Positions 25,515 through 35,946 of a stretch of DNA of 64,000 nucleotides are shown here, one piece after another. The position numbers were made by a program, and so were the translations under genes. Position 1 is the stretch's first letter, and each line of letters begins with the position of its first letter. This stretch comes from CAVPCY01 sp963702525 (lineage in GTDB: Bacteria; Actinomycetota; Coriobacteriia; Anaerosomatales; PHET01), in the NCBI GenBank assembly GCA_963702525.1, contig CAVPCY010000020.1:62001-126000 (forward strand). Direction: 5' to 3'. The notes beneath the pieces are model-generated. The model was not told the DNA's origin. It saw only the letters and a list, made by a program, of their open reading frames with translations, and ran no database searches.

Positions 25515-27669
25515 TTGTCCGATTCGCACGACGAGCGTGCGGTTCCGCTCGTTGTCGAGCAGTTTCTCAAGGCCCTCGTCGTCACCAACAAGGCGGTGGG
25601 GCTCTACCCACCTTCGAGCAACATCCCCAAGGACACCTCCGAGCAGGCGGTCAAGGCGCTTCACGAGGCGCTGAGCGCCGAGTCGGAACTACGGCTCGTC
25701 ATCACCAAGCAGGGGCTGTTCTACGAGGATGCGCCGCTCCTTCATGGCAACGCCGCGTACAAGGCGTTCGCCCGCGAGCTCTACAACCGCCACCTCGCCG
25801 ACGTCCGGTTCCACTCGGGGGCCAAGGCCTCGGACATCGTCGCGTTCCTCTCCATCCTGAAGTACACGCCCGAGGAGGTCGCCGCAGCAGGCGGCTTCGA
25901 GTCGAGGCTGTGGGACCGCAGCGTCACCGCCATAACGGTCACCGAGGCCAACGTCACGATCGTCAACGCCGATCAGGTCCTCGACCCCTCGGAGATCGTC
26001 AGCCTGTCGCGCGCCGAGATCGAGGAGATGCTCGTCGACTTCCGCATCGGGGCGCCCGCGCGACCGCATGGTGATGGCGCGCTTCGTGGGCGACCCGAAC
26101 GCGGTGAGCGCGTACCTCAAGGAGGTCTTCGACGAGCAGGCCGACGAGCGCCTCGGTCTGGCCAGGGCGTTCGATCGCTACGCGGAGTTCGCGCAGATCA
26201 TCCAGTCGATGCCCAGCGCCGAGCTGCGCAATCCGTTGCTGCAGTCCTTGGCCGAGGCACTCAAGCAGGTCGAGCCGGACATGCGGCAGGCGATGCTCGT
26301 GGATCACATCCTGCCCCAGGCCCGAACCGACGAGTCACTCGCCGCGGTGCTGTGCGAGATGGACTTCCGAGAACTGGTCGAGCTGGTCATCGAGAACATG
26401 GACCCCGAGAGCCAGGCGCACGAGGGTCTCGCGCGCGCCCTCAGGAACCTCTCGGTCATCACGGGCACGGACCGCGACACTCTCGCCGAGGCGGCCGGCG
26501 GAGCGATGCGTGCGGCGGGCTACAGCGAGACCGAGGTCGCTGAGGTCATCGAGACGGCTCAGCCCAGCCGCCTGGACCTTCCGGGCAGCGGGGCGAGGAC
26601 GCTGCCCGTCCGCCGCCCGATCGATGCCGTTCTGCATATGCTCGACGCCGCCAAAGTGGACGAACGCGATGGCGCGCAAGACGAGGGCCTGCGCGCGCTG
26701 CAGGAGGAGGCTCGTCTGCGGAGTCACCGACGGTGACGTGATCATGGCGTTTGTGACGCTCGTGCTGGTCGACCACCGGGAGCAGCAGTTCGCCGCGATG
26801 ATGGCGATGCTCGAGGACTCGCTCGACTTGCTGGTGGAGCGGGGCGACCTCGCGATCGCCGCCGACGCCGCCGATGCACTGCGGGCCGCCGCCGAGAATC
26901 CGGCGCTCTCCGAGGAGCAGCGTCGTCGGGTCGAAGCGTCCTTGGGCCGGCTCACCAAGCCGGAGGACATCCGCACGATGGCGCATGCGCTGCGGATCTA
27001 CCACACCGGCAGCGACGAGAACCAGGCCGCCCGACGCCTGCTCACCTCGCTCGGGCCGCTAGCCATCGACCCGCTCCTCGAGCAGCTTGCCGACGAGCAG
27101 GAGATGGCGGTGCGCAAGTCCCTCGTCGAACTGCTGTCCGAGATGGCGCCCTCGTACCTGAGCGAGGTCGGCGCGCACGTCTCGGACGCACGCTGGTACG
27201 TGGTGCGCAACGTGGTGAGCATCCTGGCCTCGGCGCACTCCTCGGCGACGTTGCCATATCTGGAGCGAACGCTGCGTCACTACGAGGTGCGCGTGCGCCG
27301 AGAGACGATCAGGGCGCTTTCCGGGATCAACGACCGCGTCGCCCACGCGATGCTGGTCAACGCCCTCACCGACGAAGACGCCCAGAACGTCCAGCTCGCG
27401 GCGCGCTACCTGGGCACCGCCAAGGTGGCGCTCGGCGGCTCCCTTCGCTCGAGCAGGTCGCTCGCGGCGACGGTCGGGGCAACCGCGACGTCGGCCCGCG
27501 CGTGGAGGCGATCGAAGCGCTCGGCAGACTCGGGGCGACGCAGACGCTGCCCACGCTCGAGGGGCTGGCAGGCCGGCGCACGATCATCGGCGCGGGCAAG
27601 ACGCGCGAGCTGGCCGCCGCCGCCGAAGCCGCGATTCATCGCATCCGAGCTGCGCGAGGGGGTGCGTGA
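25515..27669 (+). CDS. HEAT-repeat protein with the shared N-terminal domain (copy 2; three indels)
   Basis: About 718 residues. The TTG start has AGGAGGAGG five bases upstream. Residues 1-115 are the shared domain (GLYPPSSNIPKDT, VITKQGLFYEDAPLL, DVRFHSGAKASDI). A helical middle region follows, then clear HEAT repeats near the end (DARWYVVRNVVSIL, HYEVRVRRETIRAL). Slips near 26055, 26703 and 27445 are each bridged by continuous similarity; the last joins to a segment ending AAIHRIRAARGGA. The stop overlaps the ATG of the HD-GYP gene. It is paralogous in domain order and operon position to 17637-19622. Confidence 0.82.
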
Positions 27670-29115
27670 TGGCTGAGCCCATCGATCCGATGCAACCGGA
27701 GCCCGCAGTTCCGCGCGAGTATCGATGTTCCCGAGTCCTCGGCGACGCACTACTCCAACGCGCAGCTGAGTCGCACGCGAGACATGCTCACTCGACTCTA
27801 CGCTGCTCGCCGCGCCGCGTTCCTCTACCCGTTCAACCACCCCGCCGTACAGGAGTCGGTGATCGAGCTGTTCAACGTGGTATCGGCGTACCACTCCGAG
27901 GGCGTGGATGTGGAACTCGGCTTCTTCGAAGGCGAGATCCTGATGGGTGAGCAGCTTCTCACCGAGGAGAGCATGCTGTTCGACCAGCTCATCCGAGACA
28001 TGATGGCTCTCGGGGTGGGCTCGCTCCTCATCCGCCGAGGGGCCACGATCCGCGAGCTGGGCCGCGCCGTGCAGCTGCTCTCGGCCGACCCGGCGGCCAT
28101 CGAGGAGAAGGGCGGCCTCGAGTACGTGCTGTCCCGAGCGGACCTGGGCAACATCATGATCGGCTCGCTGCAGAGCCTGGAGCGTGTCGATGTCAGTGAC
28201 GAACTGACCGAGGACGCTCGCGAGTCGTACGGAAGCGCGGTCTCGCTGCTCCGCGAGGTGTGCCGCTCGGTCGATTCCAGCCGCGGCCTGAGCAAGCTGC
28301 CGGTGCGCGGCACCGTTCGCTCGCTCGTGGACAACGTGGTCAGCAACCGACGGGCGATGCTTCAGCTCACCGGGCTGAAGAACTACGACGAGTACACCTA
28401 CTTCCACTCGGCGAACGTCGCCGTGCTCGCCATATCGCTGGGTTCGGCGATCAGCAACGACTACCGGTTCCTCTCGGCGCTGGGGACGGGCGCGCTTCTC
28501 CACGACATCGGGAAGCTCTCGCTCGACCAGCAGGTGCTCAACAAGGAGGGGGGCCTCACGGCCGAGGAATGGGCCCACGTCCGGCGCCACCCGGTCGACG
28601 GCGCGCAGATGGTGGCGCTCATGCCGGGCGTGGACCGCTCCGCCATCGTCACCGTGCTCGAGCACCACATGCGCTACGACGGAACCGGCTACCCGGAAGT
28701 CAGCACGGGACGGGGCCAGCGGCTTGCGAGCCGGATCGTGGCGGTGGCGGACTCCTTCGACGCGATGACCTCGAAGCGCACCTACTCGGCGGCGCGCGTC
28801 CAAGACGAAGCCGTGTCGCAACTGGTGCAGGGCGCCGGAACCTCGCTCGATCCGGTGCTCGTGCGGCTGTTCGTGCAGATCGTGGGCATATACCCACCGC
28901 GGTCTGTGGTTCGCCTGACAAGCGGAGATGTCGCGCTCGTGCTCCAGCCCGGCGAATCCGAACCCATGAGGCCGGTGGTACGCATCATCGCCCGTTTTGA
29001 CGGCGAGTTCATCGACCCGGTCGACCTCGACCTTGCGGCCGTGACCGATGTCGGCGTCGCCGAGACGATCGACGCGAGGCTGCTCAATATCGACGTCGAC
29101 TCGTACTTCGACTAG
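27669..29115 (+). CDS. HD-GYP phosphodiesterase with the shared N-terminal domain (copy 2; one indel)
   Basis: About 481 residues. A short disordered leader contains a one-base slip near 27712. The shared domain follows (FLYPFNHPAVQES, GFFEGEILMGEQLL, SLLIRRGATIREL), then a full HD-GYP domain with LLHDIGKLSLDQ, VRRHPVDGAQMV and the canonical EHHMRYDGTGYPE, and a C-terminal cap resembling that of copy 1 (VVRLTSGDVALVLQPGE). All metal ligands are present, so c-di-GMP or cGAMP hydrolysis is likely. The ATG overlaps the HEAT gene stop by one base. Confidence 0.92.
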
Positions 29116-29136
29116 CCCGAGTCAGGAGGCCGCCCG

Positions 29137-31900
29137 ATGCCCGCTCAACGCCGCTCTCGACTGCCGCTGATCCTCTCAGTGACCGCCGCCGTGCTGCTCA
29201 TCGTGGTTCTGCCACTCGTCCAGTGGCTCGTGCGCGTGTGGACCGACTACCTGTGGTACTCCGACCTGGGCCAGCAGAGCGTGTTCGTCACGCGGATCGT
29301 CTCCCAGCTCGTGATCGGAGTCTTCTTCGCGGTAGCTGGCGTTCGCCGTGCTCTACGGCAACATGCGCATCGCGCGCAGGATGGCGCCCAAGGCGGTGCC
29401 CATCGGGATGCCCGAAGGTACGCCGCCGCAGCTGGAGATGGCGATAGAGCGGTTCCGCGCGAGCATGGGTCCGGTTCTGGACAAGGCGATTCTGATCGCT
29501 GCGGCCGTGTTCGCCTTCATCAACGGCACCGCGATGGCATCGCAGTGGGAGACGTTTCGACTGTGGCTGGGCCGCGTGCCGTTCAACATCAGAGACCCGC
29601 AGTTCGGACAAGACGTGGGCTTCTACGTCTTCTCGCTGCCCGTCAACGAAGTGATCCTTGCGTGGACGACCGACATCCTGCTTCTCACGCTGGTTCTCGC
29701 GGCACTGGTCCACCTGGTCGACGGTGCGATCCAGCCCTGGGCGAAGCTCAAGGGGTTCTCGGCACACGTGAAGGCGCACCTGTCGGTGCTCGCGGCGATG
29801 CTCGTGCTCACGCGTGCGTACGCCTACTGGATCGACATCTACCAGCTGAACTTCTCGCCGCGCGGTCAGGTGGTCGGCGCGTCGTACACCGATGTCAACG
29901 CGCAGCTTCCGGCGTATCGGATACTGATCGTCATCTCGATCGTGACCGCGGGGCTCGCTGCTGCTCAACATCCGCTACCGGGGGTGGCGTCTGCCGGCGA
30001 TCGCGCTGGGCACGTGGGTGGTTGCGTCGATCGTGCTCGGCGGCATCTGGCCTGGCATCGTCCAGCGCTTCGTCGTGACACCCAACGAGGCCTCCCGAGA
30101 AGCCCCCTACATCGAGCGCAACATCCGGATGACGCGTGAAGCGTGGGGCATCGCGGACGTGAAGGCGCGAGCGTTTCCCGCCGCCGAAGACCTGACCGCC
30201 CAAGACGTCGTCGACAACAAGACGACGCTGTCCAACGTCCGGCTATGGGACCCGGACGTCGTCAAGCAGAGCTTCGGGCAGCTGCAGACGATTCGGCCCT
30301 ACTACGAGTTCGCGGACGTGGACGTCGACCGCTACATGGTCAACGGACAGAGGCGCCAGGTGCTCATATCGGCACGAGAGATCAACTCGTCGCTTGCTCG
30401 CCGAGCAGGCGCAGACGTGGGTCAACCGGCACTTGGTGTACACGCACGGCTTCGGGCTCGTCATGTCGCCGGCGGCCGAGTTCGACACGCGAGGACTGCC
30501 GCGGTTCATCATCGGGAACATCCCGCCCGCCGTGGCAAGCGCCGTGGCGACCGGTTCGCCGGACCTGGAAGTCAAAGAGCCGCGGATCTACTTCGGTGAG
30601 GACACCGACGACTACGTGGTCGTCGACACGACCAGCCTCGAGTTCGACTATCCCAAGGGCGAGACGAACGCGACGTACCTCTACAAGGGCGGCGGAGGGG
30701 TCCAAGTGGGCTCGCTGGCCCGGAGGCTGGCGTGGGCGATACGGCTGGGCTCGAGCCAGATCCTGTTCTCCGAGTACATCAAGCCGCGGAGCCGCATCCT
30801 GATGAAGCGCGACCTCGAGACGAGACTCCAGGAGCTGGCACCGTGGCTTGTCTTCGAGGACGACCCGTATCCCGTGCTCGTCGACGGGCGCGTGATCTGG
30901 GTCGTGGACGCCTACACGAGTTCGGACCAGTTCCCGTATTCGCAGCCGCTCGAGGGCGGCACCAACTACCTGCGCAACTCGGTCAAGGTCACGGTGGATG
31001 CCTTCACCGGCGAGACGACGTTCTACGCGTTCGATGAAGAGGACCCGGTGCTGCAGGCGTGGAGGGGCATCTTCCCGACGCTGATCACCGACGGGGACAA
31101 GATACCCGCCGCTATCCGCGAGCACTTCCGCTACCCGCAGGGGCTCTTCACCGCGCAGGCCGAGGTCTTTCGCACGTACCACATGACCGACGTCAAAGTG
31201 TTCTACAACAAAGAGGACCAGTGGGAGATCCCCGGCGAGCGTCAGGGCCAGACGATGGAGCCGTTCTTCGTCTGCTCCAGCTTCCCGGCGCCGACCAACA
31301 GCACTTCTACATCATGCAGCCGTACACGCCGCGAAACCGCGACAACATGATCGGGTGGATGGCTGCGTCGAGCGACCCTGTCAACTACGGCGAGCGCACG
31401 GTCTATCCAGTTCCCCAAGGAGCGCGTCATCTTCGGCCCGGAACAGGTCTCGGCACGCATCAACCAGGATCCGCTGATCTCACCGCAGCTCTCGCTATGG
31501 AACCAGCGGGGCAGCAGCGTGCTGTTCGGCAAGATGCAGGTGATCCCGATCGAGGACTCGATCGTCTACATCCAGCCGCTGTTCCTGCAAGCCGAGCAGA
31601 CCGCCATACCGGAGCTGACGCGCGTCATCGTCGCGTACTCCGACAAGGTCGAGATGGAGCGCACGCTCGAGGGGGCGCTTCTCAAGGTCTTCGGCCAGAC
31701 CGCGCCCGCGGAGACGACCTCGACGGCCGGGCCCGGGCGGCGGCTCGCCGCAGGCCGACGCGGCGATCGCGGCCAGTCTCTATCGGCAGGCAGTGACGGC
31801 GCAGCGAGCGGGCGACTGGGCGACGTACGGGGCTCGGATCGCCGAGCTCGGCAGGGTCCTCGAGCGGCTCGCCGCGGCGGAGACGACGGCGACGAAGTAG
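29137..31900 (+). CDS. UPF0182-family membrane protein (six indels)
   Basis: About 920 residues, the size of UPF0182 (COG1615) proteins of actinobacteria and cyanobacteria. Seven N-terminal helices (to about 300) are followed by a large extracytoplasmic domain with PNEASREAPYIERNI, VYTHGFGLVMSP, IYFGEDTDDYVVV and PYTPRNRDNMIGWMAA. The frame slips near 29335, 29953, 30390, 31290, 31415 and 31735; in each case the next frame resumes exactly where the family continues, ending at TAG 31898-31900. So many slips in one gene point to read errors. GGAGG precedes the ATG. Function is unknown. Confidence 0.9.
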
Positions 31901-32379
31901 CAGGCAGCGGCCTCGGTCAGGGCCGGATTCACGTGGCGTCGCGCGAGTGCGCGAAGACGCCGCCCGGTCCGGGCCGAGGTGTCGTCTTGGCAACGCATCT
32001 GCTAGACTCCCCCGAGTGAACTCCCCTGTGAGTTCTTGACAGTCAAGCGGCTTCGCAGCGTTCGGCCGGTCGACGACCGGAACGGCCGAGGGACCTGCAC
32101 TGCGGAGTCGGGAGCTAAGAAGTCCGGTCGGATCGGCCTGTACGAGCCCGAGCGCCAAGAAGGCGCACTGGTGCAGTTAGACCGAGTGACAGATAGACAG
32201 GTCCAACGCCGAAAAGCATAGCGCTTCATACGGTATCGACGACGGCCCTACGGGCTCGCTCGAGCCGGATGCGAAGCAGCTATACCTCTCTTCGAATCTC
32301 AACCTGCTGCTTGGGCACCCTTGTGCCCCCTGCGCCTCCGCGCCGTCGTCCGCAATGTCCCCGAACGCGGAGGAATCTC
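31901..32379 (+). other. Gene-free leader region upstream of the RlpA-like gene
   Basis: No credible reading frame. TAGACT at 32003-32008 and TTGACA at 32036-32041 are promoter-like but not properly paired. Nested complementarity is visible at about 32060-32092 (CGGCC ... GGCCG around GGTC/GACC). A long untranslated leader is possible; I could not match it to a known riboswitch. Confidence 0.35.
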
Positions 32380-33007
32380 TTGATAGCACGCACGATGTCA
32401 TCGCATCACGGCGACCACGACGACGATCGGATTGGCCGTTCTTGTGGCGGCCGCGGCCCTGTGCCTCGTGGGCCTGCCTCACGCCTACGCGGAGGCGGCG
32501 CCCCTTGCCGAGGGCGAGACGCTTCTTGGCGTCGACGCGAGCACCGCGGCGACACTGGCGCCCGAAGTGCCCGTCGAGGCGAAGTTCGACTCAGTGGTGG
32601 CCACCGCCGCTCCGGTCGCAGTGAGCCTGATCGCCCCGACGACCAAGCGCCTCGCCCAGATCTCCCCAAGGCGGCCGGCCCGACCCGGCCTCGCCCGTCA
32701 CTATGGCGGCCACTCGCTCGTTCGCGGCAAGTGGCGCTCCGCTCGGGTGTCGTGGTACGGCCCGGGCCTCTACGGCAACGGCATGGCCGGCGGCGGCAAG
32801 CTGCGCCGCAACAGCATGGTGGTGGCGCACAAGTCGATGCGCTTCGGGACCAAGATCCTCTTCACGTACCGAGGGCGTTCGGTGGTCGCAGTGGTCAAGG
32901 ACCGCGGGCCGTACGTCTCGGGGCGCACGTTCGACCTGGGGCCGGGAACCGCCAAGGCCCTGCACTTCGACGGCGTCGGCAGGGTCCGGTACCGCATCAT
33001 TCACTAG
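32380..33007 (+). CDS. RlpA-like double-psi beta-barrel secreted protein (one indel)
   Basis: About 208 residues. The TTG start at 32380 follows GGAGG. One extra base near 32403 is needed to join MIARTMS to the signal-peptide core LAVLVAAAALCLVG. After a Val/Ala-rich linker, the C-terminal 95 residues form an RlpA/DPBB domain (RVSWYGPGLYGNGMAGGG, VKDRGPYVSGRTFDLGPG with the catalytic-type Asp). This domain occurs in peptidoglycan lytic transglycosylases, so the protein is a probable secreted cell-wall enzyme. The indel reading is my inference. Confidence 0.85.
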
Positions 33008-33173
33008 CGTCGCGCGATACCGGATCGGACCAGCGGCGTCGGGCAGGCTCCGGCGCCGCTTCCTCTTGGCGACCTCGCGCTGTGGCTCCCGAGGGCACGC
33101 TTCGGCTTGCAGCGTGCCGAGATGGGGTACCTTACACACGTGGGTCAAGCGACGTCGCGCTGGAGGATGCCGG

Positions 33174-33559
33174 ATGCCAGATCCCGAAGCAACGAAACCC
33201 GAATACGAGGCCGAACCGCAGGTCGGCGCCCCCGGAGGCTCCTGAGCCGCCGGCTCGCGCGACCATCGCCGATGCGATCACCGACTTCGTGCAGCTCATC
33301 GTCGACTACGTTCGCCAGGAGACCGGCGACGTGGTGCACGACAAGGTCGTCGTGCCCACCCAGAAGGCCGGCATGGTCATCGCGTTCGCGATCGCCGCGG
33401 CACTCGTCATGTTCTTGGGCATCGCCTTCATCTCCGTGGCCGTCGAGATGGTTCTCGCGCGCTACGTGGGCTGGCCGGCGGCGCTTGGCGATCACCGGCG
33501 GTCTGCTGCTGGCGGGTGCCGGAGGACTGAGCTACGCGAAAGTGAGGCAACTCCAGTGA
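33174..33559 (+). CDS. Phage-holin-like (Holin_X) membrane protein (two indels)
   Basis: About 128 residues: a disordered acidic/Pro N-terminus, an amphipathic helix (FVQLIVDYVRQETGD), then two membrane helices (VIAFAIAAALVMFLGIAFISV and LAITGGLLLAGAGGL). This matches the actinobacterial putative holin family that has no phage context. Slips occur near 33235 and 33487. GGAGG precedes the ATG at 33174. It overlaps the next small membrane gene by four bases. Confidence 0.7.
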
Positions 33560-33806
33560 CGACTCCCGAGCCCGATACCGCCCTGCCCGCCGAGCGGATC
33601 ACGCTCGACGACCTCAAGCACCGAGCCGGGCAGGTCAAGGACCTGGCGGTGACGGAGACCAAGACCGCCGTCGCCACGGTCCTCGACACCAACGAGACCA
33701 AGACGCTGCTGATCATCGCGGGCGTCGTGGTGCTCGCGGCGTCGCTCGCGTTCTTCCTCGGTGCACGCTCGGCGCGCTGCCCGGTACCGACGACGTCGAC
33801 CTGTAG
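33556..33806 (+). CDS. Small single-helix membrane protein
   Basis: About 83 residues: an acidic N-terminus, a charged helix (DDLKHRAGQVKDLAV), and one membrane segment (LLIIAGVVVLAASLAFFLG). The GTG start overlaps the previous stop. The end is uncertain: a one-base slip near 33765 gives GALPGTDDVDL and a stop at 33806, whereas the uncorrected frame runs on implausibly. It resembles small partners of holin-like or DUF3618-type proteins; function unknown. Confidence 0.55.
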
Positions 33807-33816
33807 CACGCGTCGC

Positions 33817-34290
33817 GTGGCAGTGGTCGCTATCGAGGCGGTCGAGGTCGACGACCGAGGAGATCCGTGCGCGTGTCCGGATCGCCGACCCGGCGCTGAT
33901 GCGCACATCCGCCCGGCCCGGCCTCGCCGAGGCGGCGGTGAGCGTTGCTACCCGGGCTTGCCCGCCACACCTGCGACAACGATGAGGGCGTCGACTTCCT
34001 GCGCGAGCTGCGCGACACGGAGACCGCGCACCTGCTCGAGCACGTCGCGACCGAGCTCGCGGCGCTGTCCGGTTCGCCGCGCTCCCTGCGCGCCGAGACG
34101 TCGTGGGACTTCGCCCGAGACGGTCGCGGGGTCTTCCGCCTGCGCTTCGACTACGACGACGACCTCGTCGTGCTCGGCGCGCTGCGATGAGGCCGTCGGC
34201 GTGGTCGAGTGGCTGCTCGCGGCCGAGGGCGAGCCGCCCGACATCGACGCGATCGACTGGCGAGCTGCGAGCGGCTGCGGCGGCGCGTGA
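33817..34290 (+). CDS. Stand-alone protein resembling the cyanophycin synthetase N-terminal region (indels)
   Basis: About 155 residues over several frames. Conserved pieces appear in order: EEIRARVRIADPALM, then LPGLARHTCDNDEGVDFLREL, TAHLLEHVATELAALSG, VFRLRFDYDDDLVVLGAL and DEAVGVVEWLLAAEG. In cyanophycin synthetases the equivalent is LPGLxEHxCSxGxxGGFxxRLxEG ... LGHVxEHVALELQ ... VxFEYxDE. No ATP-grasp or Mur-ligase domain follows. Slips near 33855, 33945 and 34190 leave the exact start and end open. The similarity is from recognised motifs, not a search. Confidence 0.55.
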   Translation: MAVVAIEAVEVDDRGDPCACPDRRPGADAHIRPARPRRGGGERCYPGLPATPATTMRASTSCASCATRRPRTCSSTSRPSSRRCPVRRAPCAPRRRGTSPETVAGSSACASTTTTTSSCSARCDEAVGVVEWLLAAEGEPPDIDAIDWRAASGCGGA

Positions 34291-34318
34291 GCCGCCTGCA
34301 GGTCGGGACGAACCCGCG

Positions 34319-34348
34319 TTGACCTGCGCCGCTGCACGGTGCTAGAGT
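34319..34348 (+). promoter_or_regulatory. Promoter of the T-box transcript
   Basis: TTGACC (34319-34324), an 18-base spacer and TAGAGT (34343-34348), about 28 bases before T-box Stem I. Confidence 0.55.
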
Positions 34349-34354
34349 TGCCGC

Positions 34355-34605
34355 CAACACCTGCGGGTCTATGCGCGGGACTGGATAGCGCACAGCGGAC
34401 GTGAGGGAAGAGGGCGCATCGCGGCCCAGCCACCCCTCCGAAGTCCCCCGCCAGGGCGAGATGAGCGCCGGAAGCGGGTCGGTCCCGGACCGGTATCTCG
34501 GGGAATGAGGCTCGGCGAAGGCGCTCACCACGCCCGACGAGCGAAGATAGGTGGTACCGCGATACCCCCTCGCCCTATCAGGCCGAGGGGGTTTGTTGTT
34601 TTTCG
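34355..34605 (+). promoter_or_regulatory. T-box riboswitch with terminator/antiterminator
   Basis: The T-box core AGGTGGTACCGCGA is at 34549-34562. Its TGGT would pair with ACCA of an uncharged tRNA whose discriminator base is A. Stem I is closed by GGGACT (34377-34382) with AGTCCC (34442-34447). The terminator stem ACCCCCTCG (34564-34572) with CGAGGGGGT (34584-34592) is followed by TTGTTGTTTTT. The specifier triplet could not be assigned with certainty. It controls the aminotransferase and probably Ddl by attenuation. Confidence 0.92.
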
Positions 34606-34640
34606 GCGCCGAAAGCTCGCGCCGAGGGTAGGTGGACACT

Positions 34641-35915
34641 ATGGGTACCGCACGTGTTGTCTTCGACCGGTGGACCGACCGCTACGCGCAGCGGCTCGCG
34701 GGCGTGCGCTCGAGCGCCGTACGCGACCTGTTCGCCGCGGCCAGCCGCCCGGACATGATCTCGCTTTCCGGCGGCATGCCCGAAGTGAGTCGCGTTCCGG
34801 CCGCAGGCGGTCGCCCAGGCCGCTCACGACGCGATCCTGCACGAGGGCGCCGCAGCGCTGCAGTACGGCTCGAGCAACGGTCGCCCCGAGACCCGCTCGC
34901 TCATCGTCGAGCTCATGGCCGAGACGGGCGTGCGCGTGTGCGCCGACGACATCATCGTGACCGCCGGCGCCCAGCAAGGGCTCGATCTGCTCGCCAAGAC
35001 GTTTCTGAACCCGGGCGACGTCGTCATCGCAGAAGGGCCCACGTACGTGGGCGCACTGCAGGCCTTCTCGGCGTACGAGCCCGAGATCCGGTGCATCCCG
35101 CTGGACGACAACGGCATGCGCATCGACCTGCTCGAAGAGGAACTCGACGCGGCTCGGGCCCGCGTGGCGCGAAGTTCATCTACACGATCCCGAACTTCCA
35201 GAATCCCGGTGGCGTGACGATGAGCGCCGAGCGCCGCCGCAGGCTGCTCGAGCTGTCACGCGAGTACGACATCCCGGTCATCGAGGACGACCCCTACGGC
35301 CGGCTGCGCTTCGAAGGCGGCCACGTGAAGTCGCTGCGCTCGCTCGACGACGAGGTCATCTACCTGGGCACCTTCAGCAAGATCTTCGCGCCCGGGCTGC
35401 GCCTGGGCTGGATGGTGGCTCCGCGGCCCATCCTGGCCAAGGTGCTGCTCGTGAAGCAGGCGGCCGACCTGTGCGGCTCGAACTTCGCGCAGGTCACCGC
35501 GGAGCGCTACTTCCTGGGCACGCGCTGGCGCAGGGTGCTCCAGGACCTCGCGCGCACCTACTCGGAGCGCCGAGACGCGATGCTTGCGGCCCTCGACGAG
35601 CACTTCCCGGCCGAGGCGCACTGGACGCGGCCCGAGGGCGGCTTCTTCGTGTGGGTCGAGCTGCCGGCGTTCGTCGACACGGGCGCGCTGCTCGCCGAGG
35701 CGGTCGAGCACGGCGTCACCTTCGTGCCCGGCGACGGGTTCTTCCCGGACGGCCGGGGCAAGAACTGCATGCGGCTGGCGTTTTGCTACGCTGACCCGGC
35801 TCGCATCACCGAAGGCATCCGGCGCCTTGCCGAGGTCGTCGAGGACCGTCTCGAGCTGTACCGGGCGTTCATAGCGGCAGGCGCGCTCGAAGCGCCCGAG
35901 GAAGGTGCGGCGTGA
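34641..35915 (+). CDS. PLP-dependent aminotransferase, class I/II (two compensating indels)
   Basis: About 424 residues, similar to LysN/2-aminoadipate-type and MocR-related aminotransferases. Motifs: ISLSGGMPE near the start, YTIPNFQNPGGVTM, EDDPYGRLRFEG, and the PLP-Lys in YLGTFSKIFAPGLRLGWM. The stretch between about 34795 and 35165 is shifted by one base and then restored; in the middle frame it reads IIVTAGAQQGLDLLAKTFLNPGDVVI, as expected. The T-box upstream suggests a role in making or recycling one amino acid. Broad-specificity enzymes of this group use aromatic, branched or 2-aminoadipate substrates. Confidence 0.88.
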   Translation: MGTARVVFDRWTDRYAQRLAGVRSSAVRDLFAAASRPDMISLSGGMPEVSRVPAAGGRPGRSRRDPARGRRSAAVRLEQRSPRDPLAHRRAHGRDGRARVRRRHHRDRRRPARARSARQDVSEPGRRRHRRRAHVRGRTAGLLGVRARDPVHPAGRQRHAHRPARRGTRRGSGPRGAKFIYTIPNFQNPGGVTMSAERRRRLLELSREYDIPVIEDDPYGRLRFEGGHVKSLRSLDDEVIYLGTFSKIFAPGLRLGWMVAPRPILAKVLLVKQAADLCGSNFAQVTAERYFLGTRWRRVLQDLARTYSERRDAMLAALDEHFPAEAHWTRPEGGFFVWVELPAFVDTGALLAEAVEHGVTFVPGDGFFPDGRGKNCMRLAFCYADPARITEGIRRLAEVVEDRLELYRAFIAAGALEAPEEGAA

Positions 35916-35946
35916 TGCGCGCGACGCTCGCGGAACGGGGGATCCG

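Noticed and set aside
29137..31900. Programmed frameshifting in UPF0182
   Set aside because: Six slips of both signs without slippery heptamers or a common structure. Errors are the simpler reading.
33174..33806. Prophage remnant suggested by the holin-like gene
   Set aside because: No integrase, endolysin, capsid or attachment repeat nearby; this holin-like family is chromosomal in actinobacteria.
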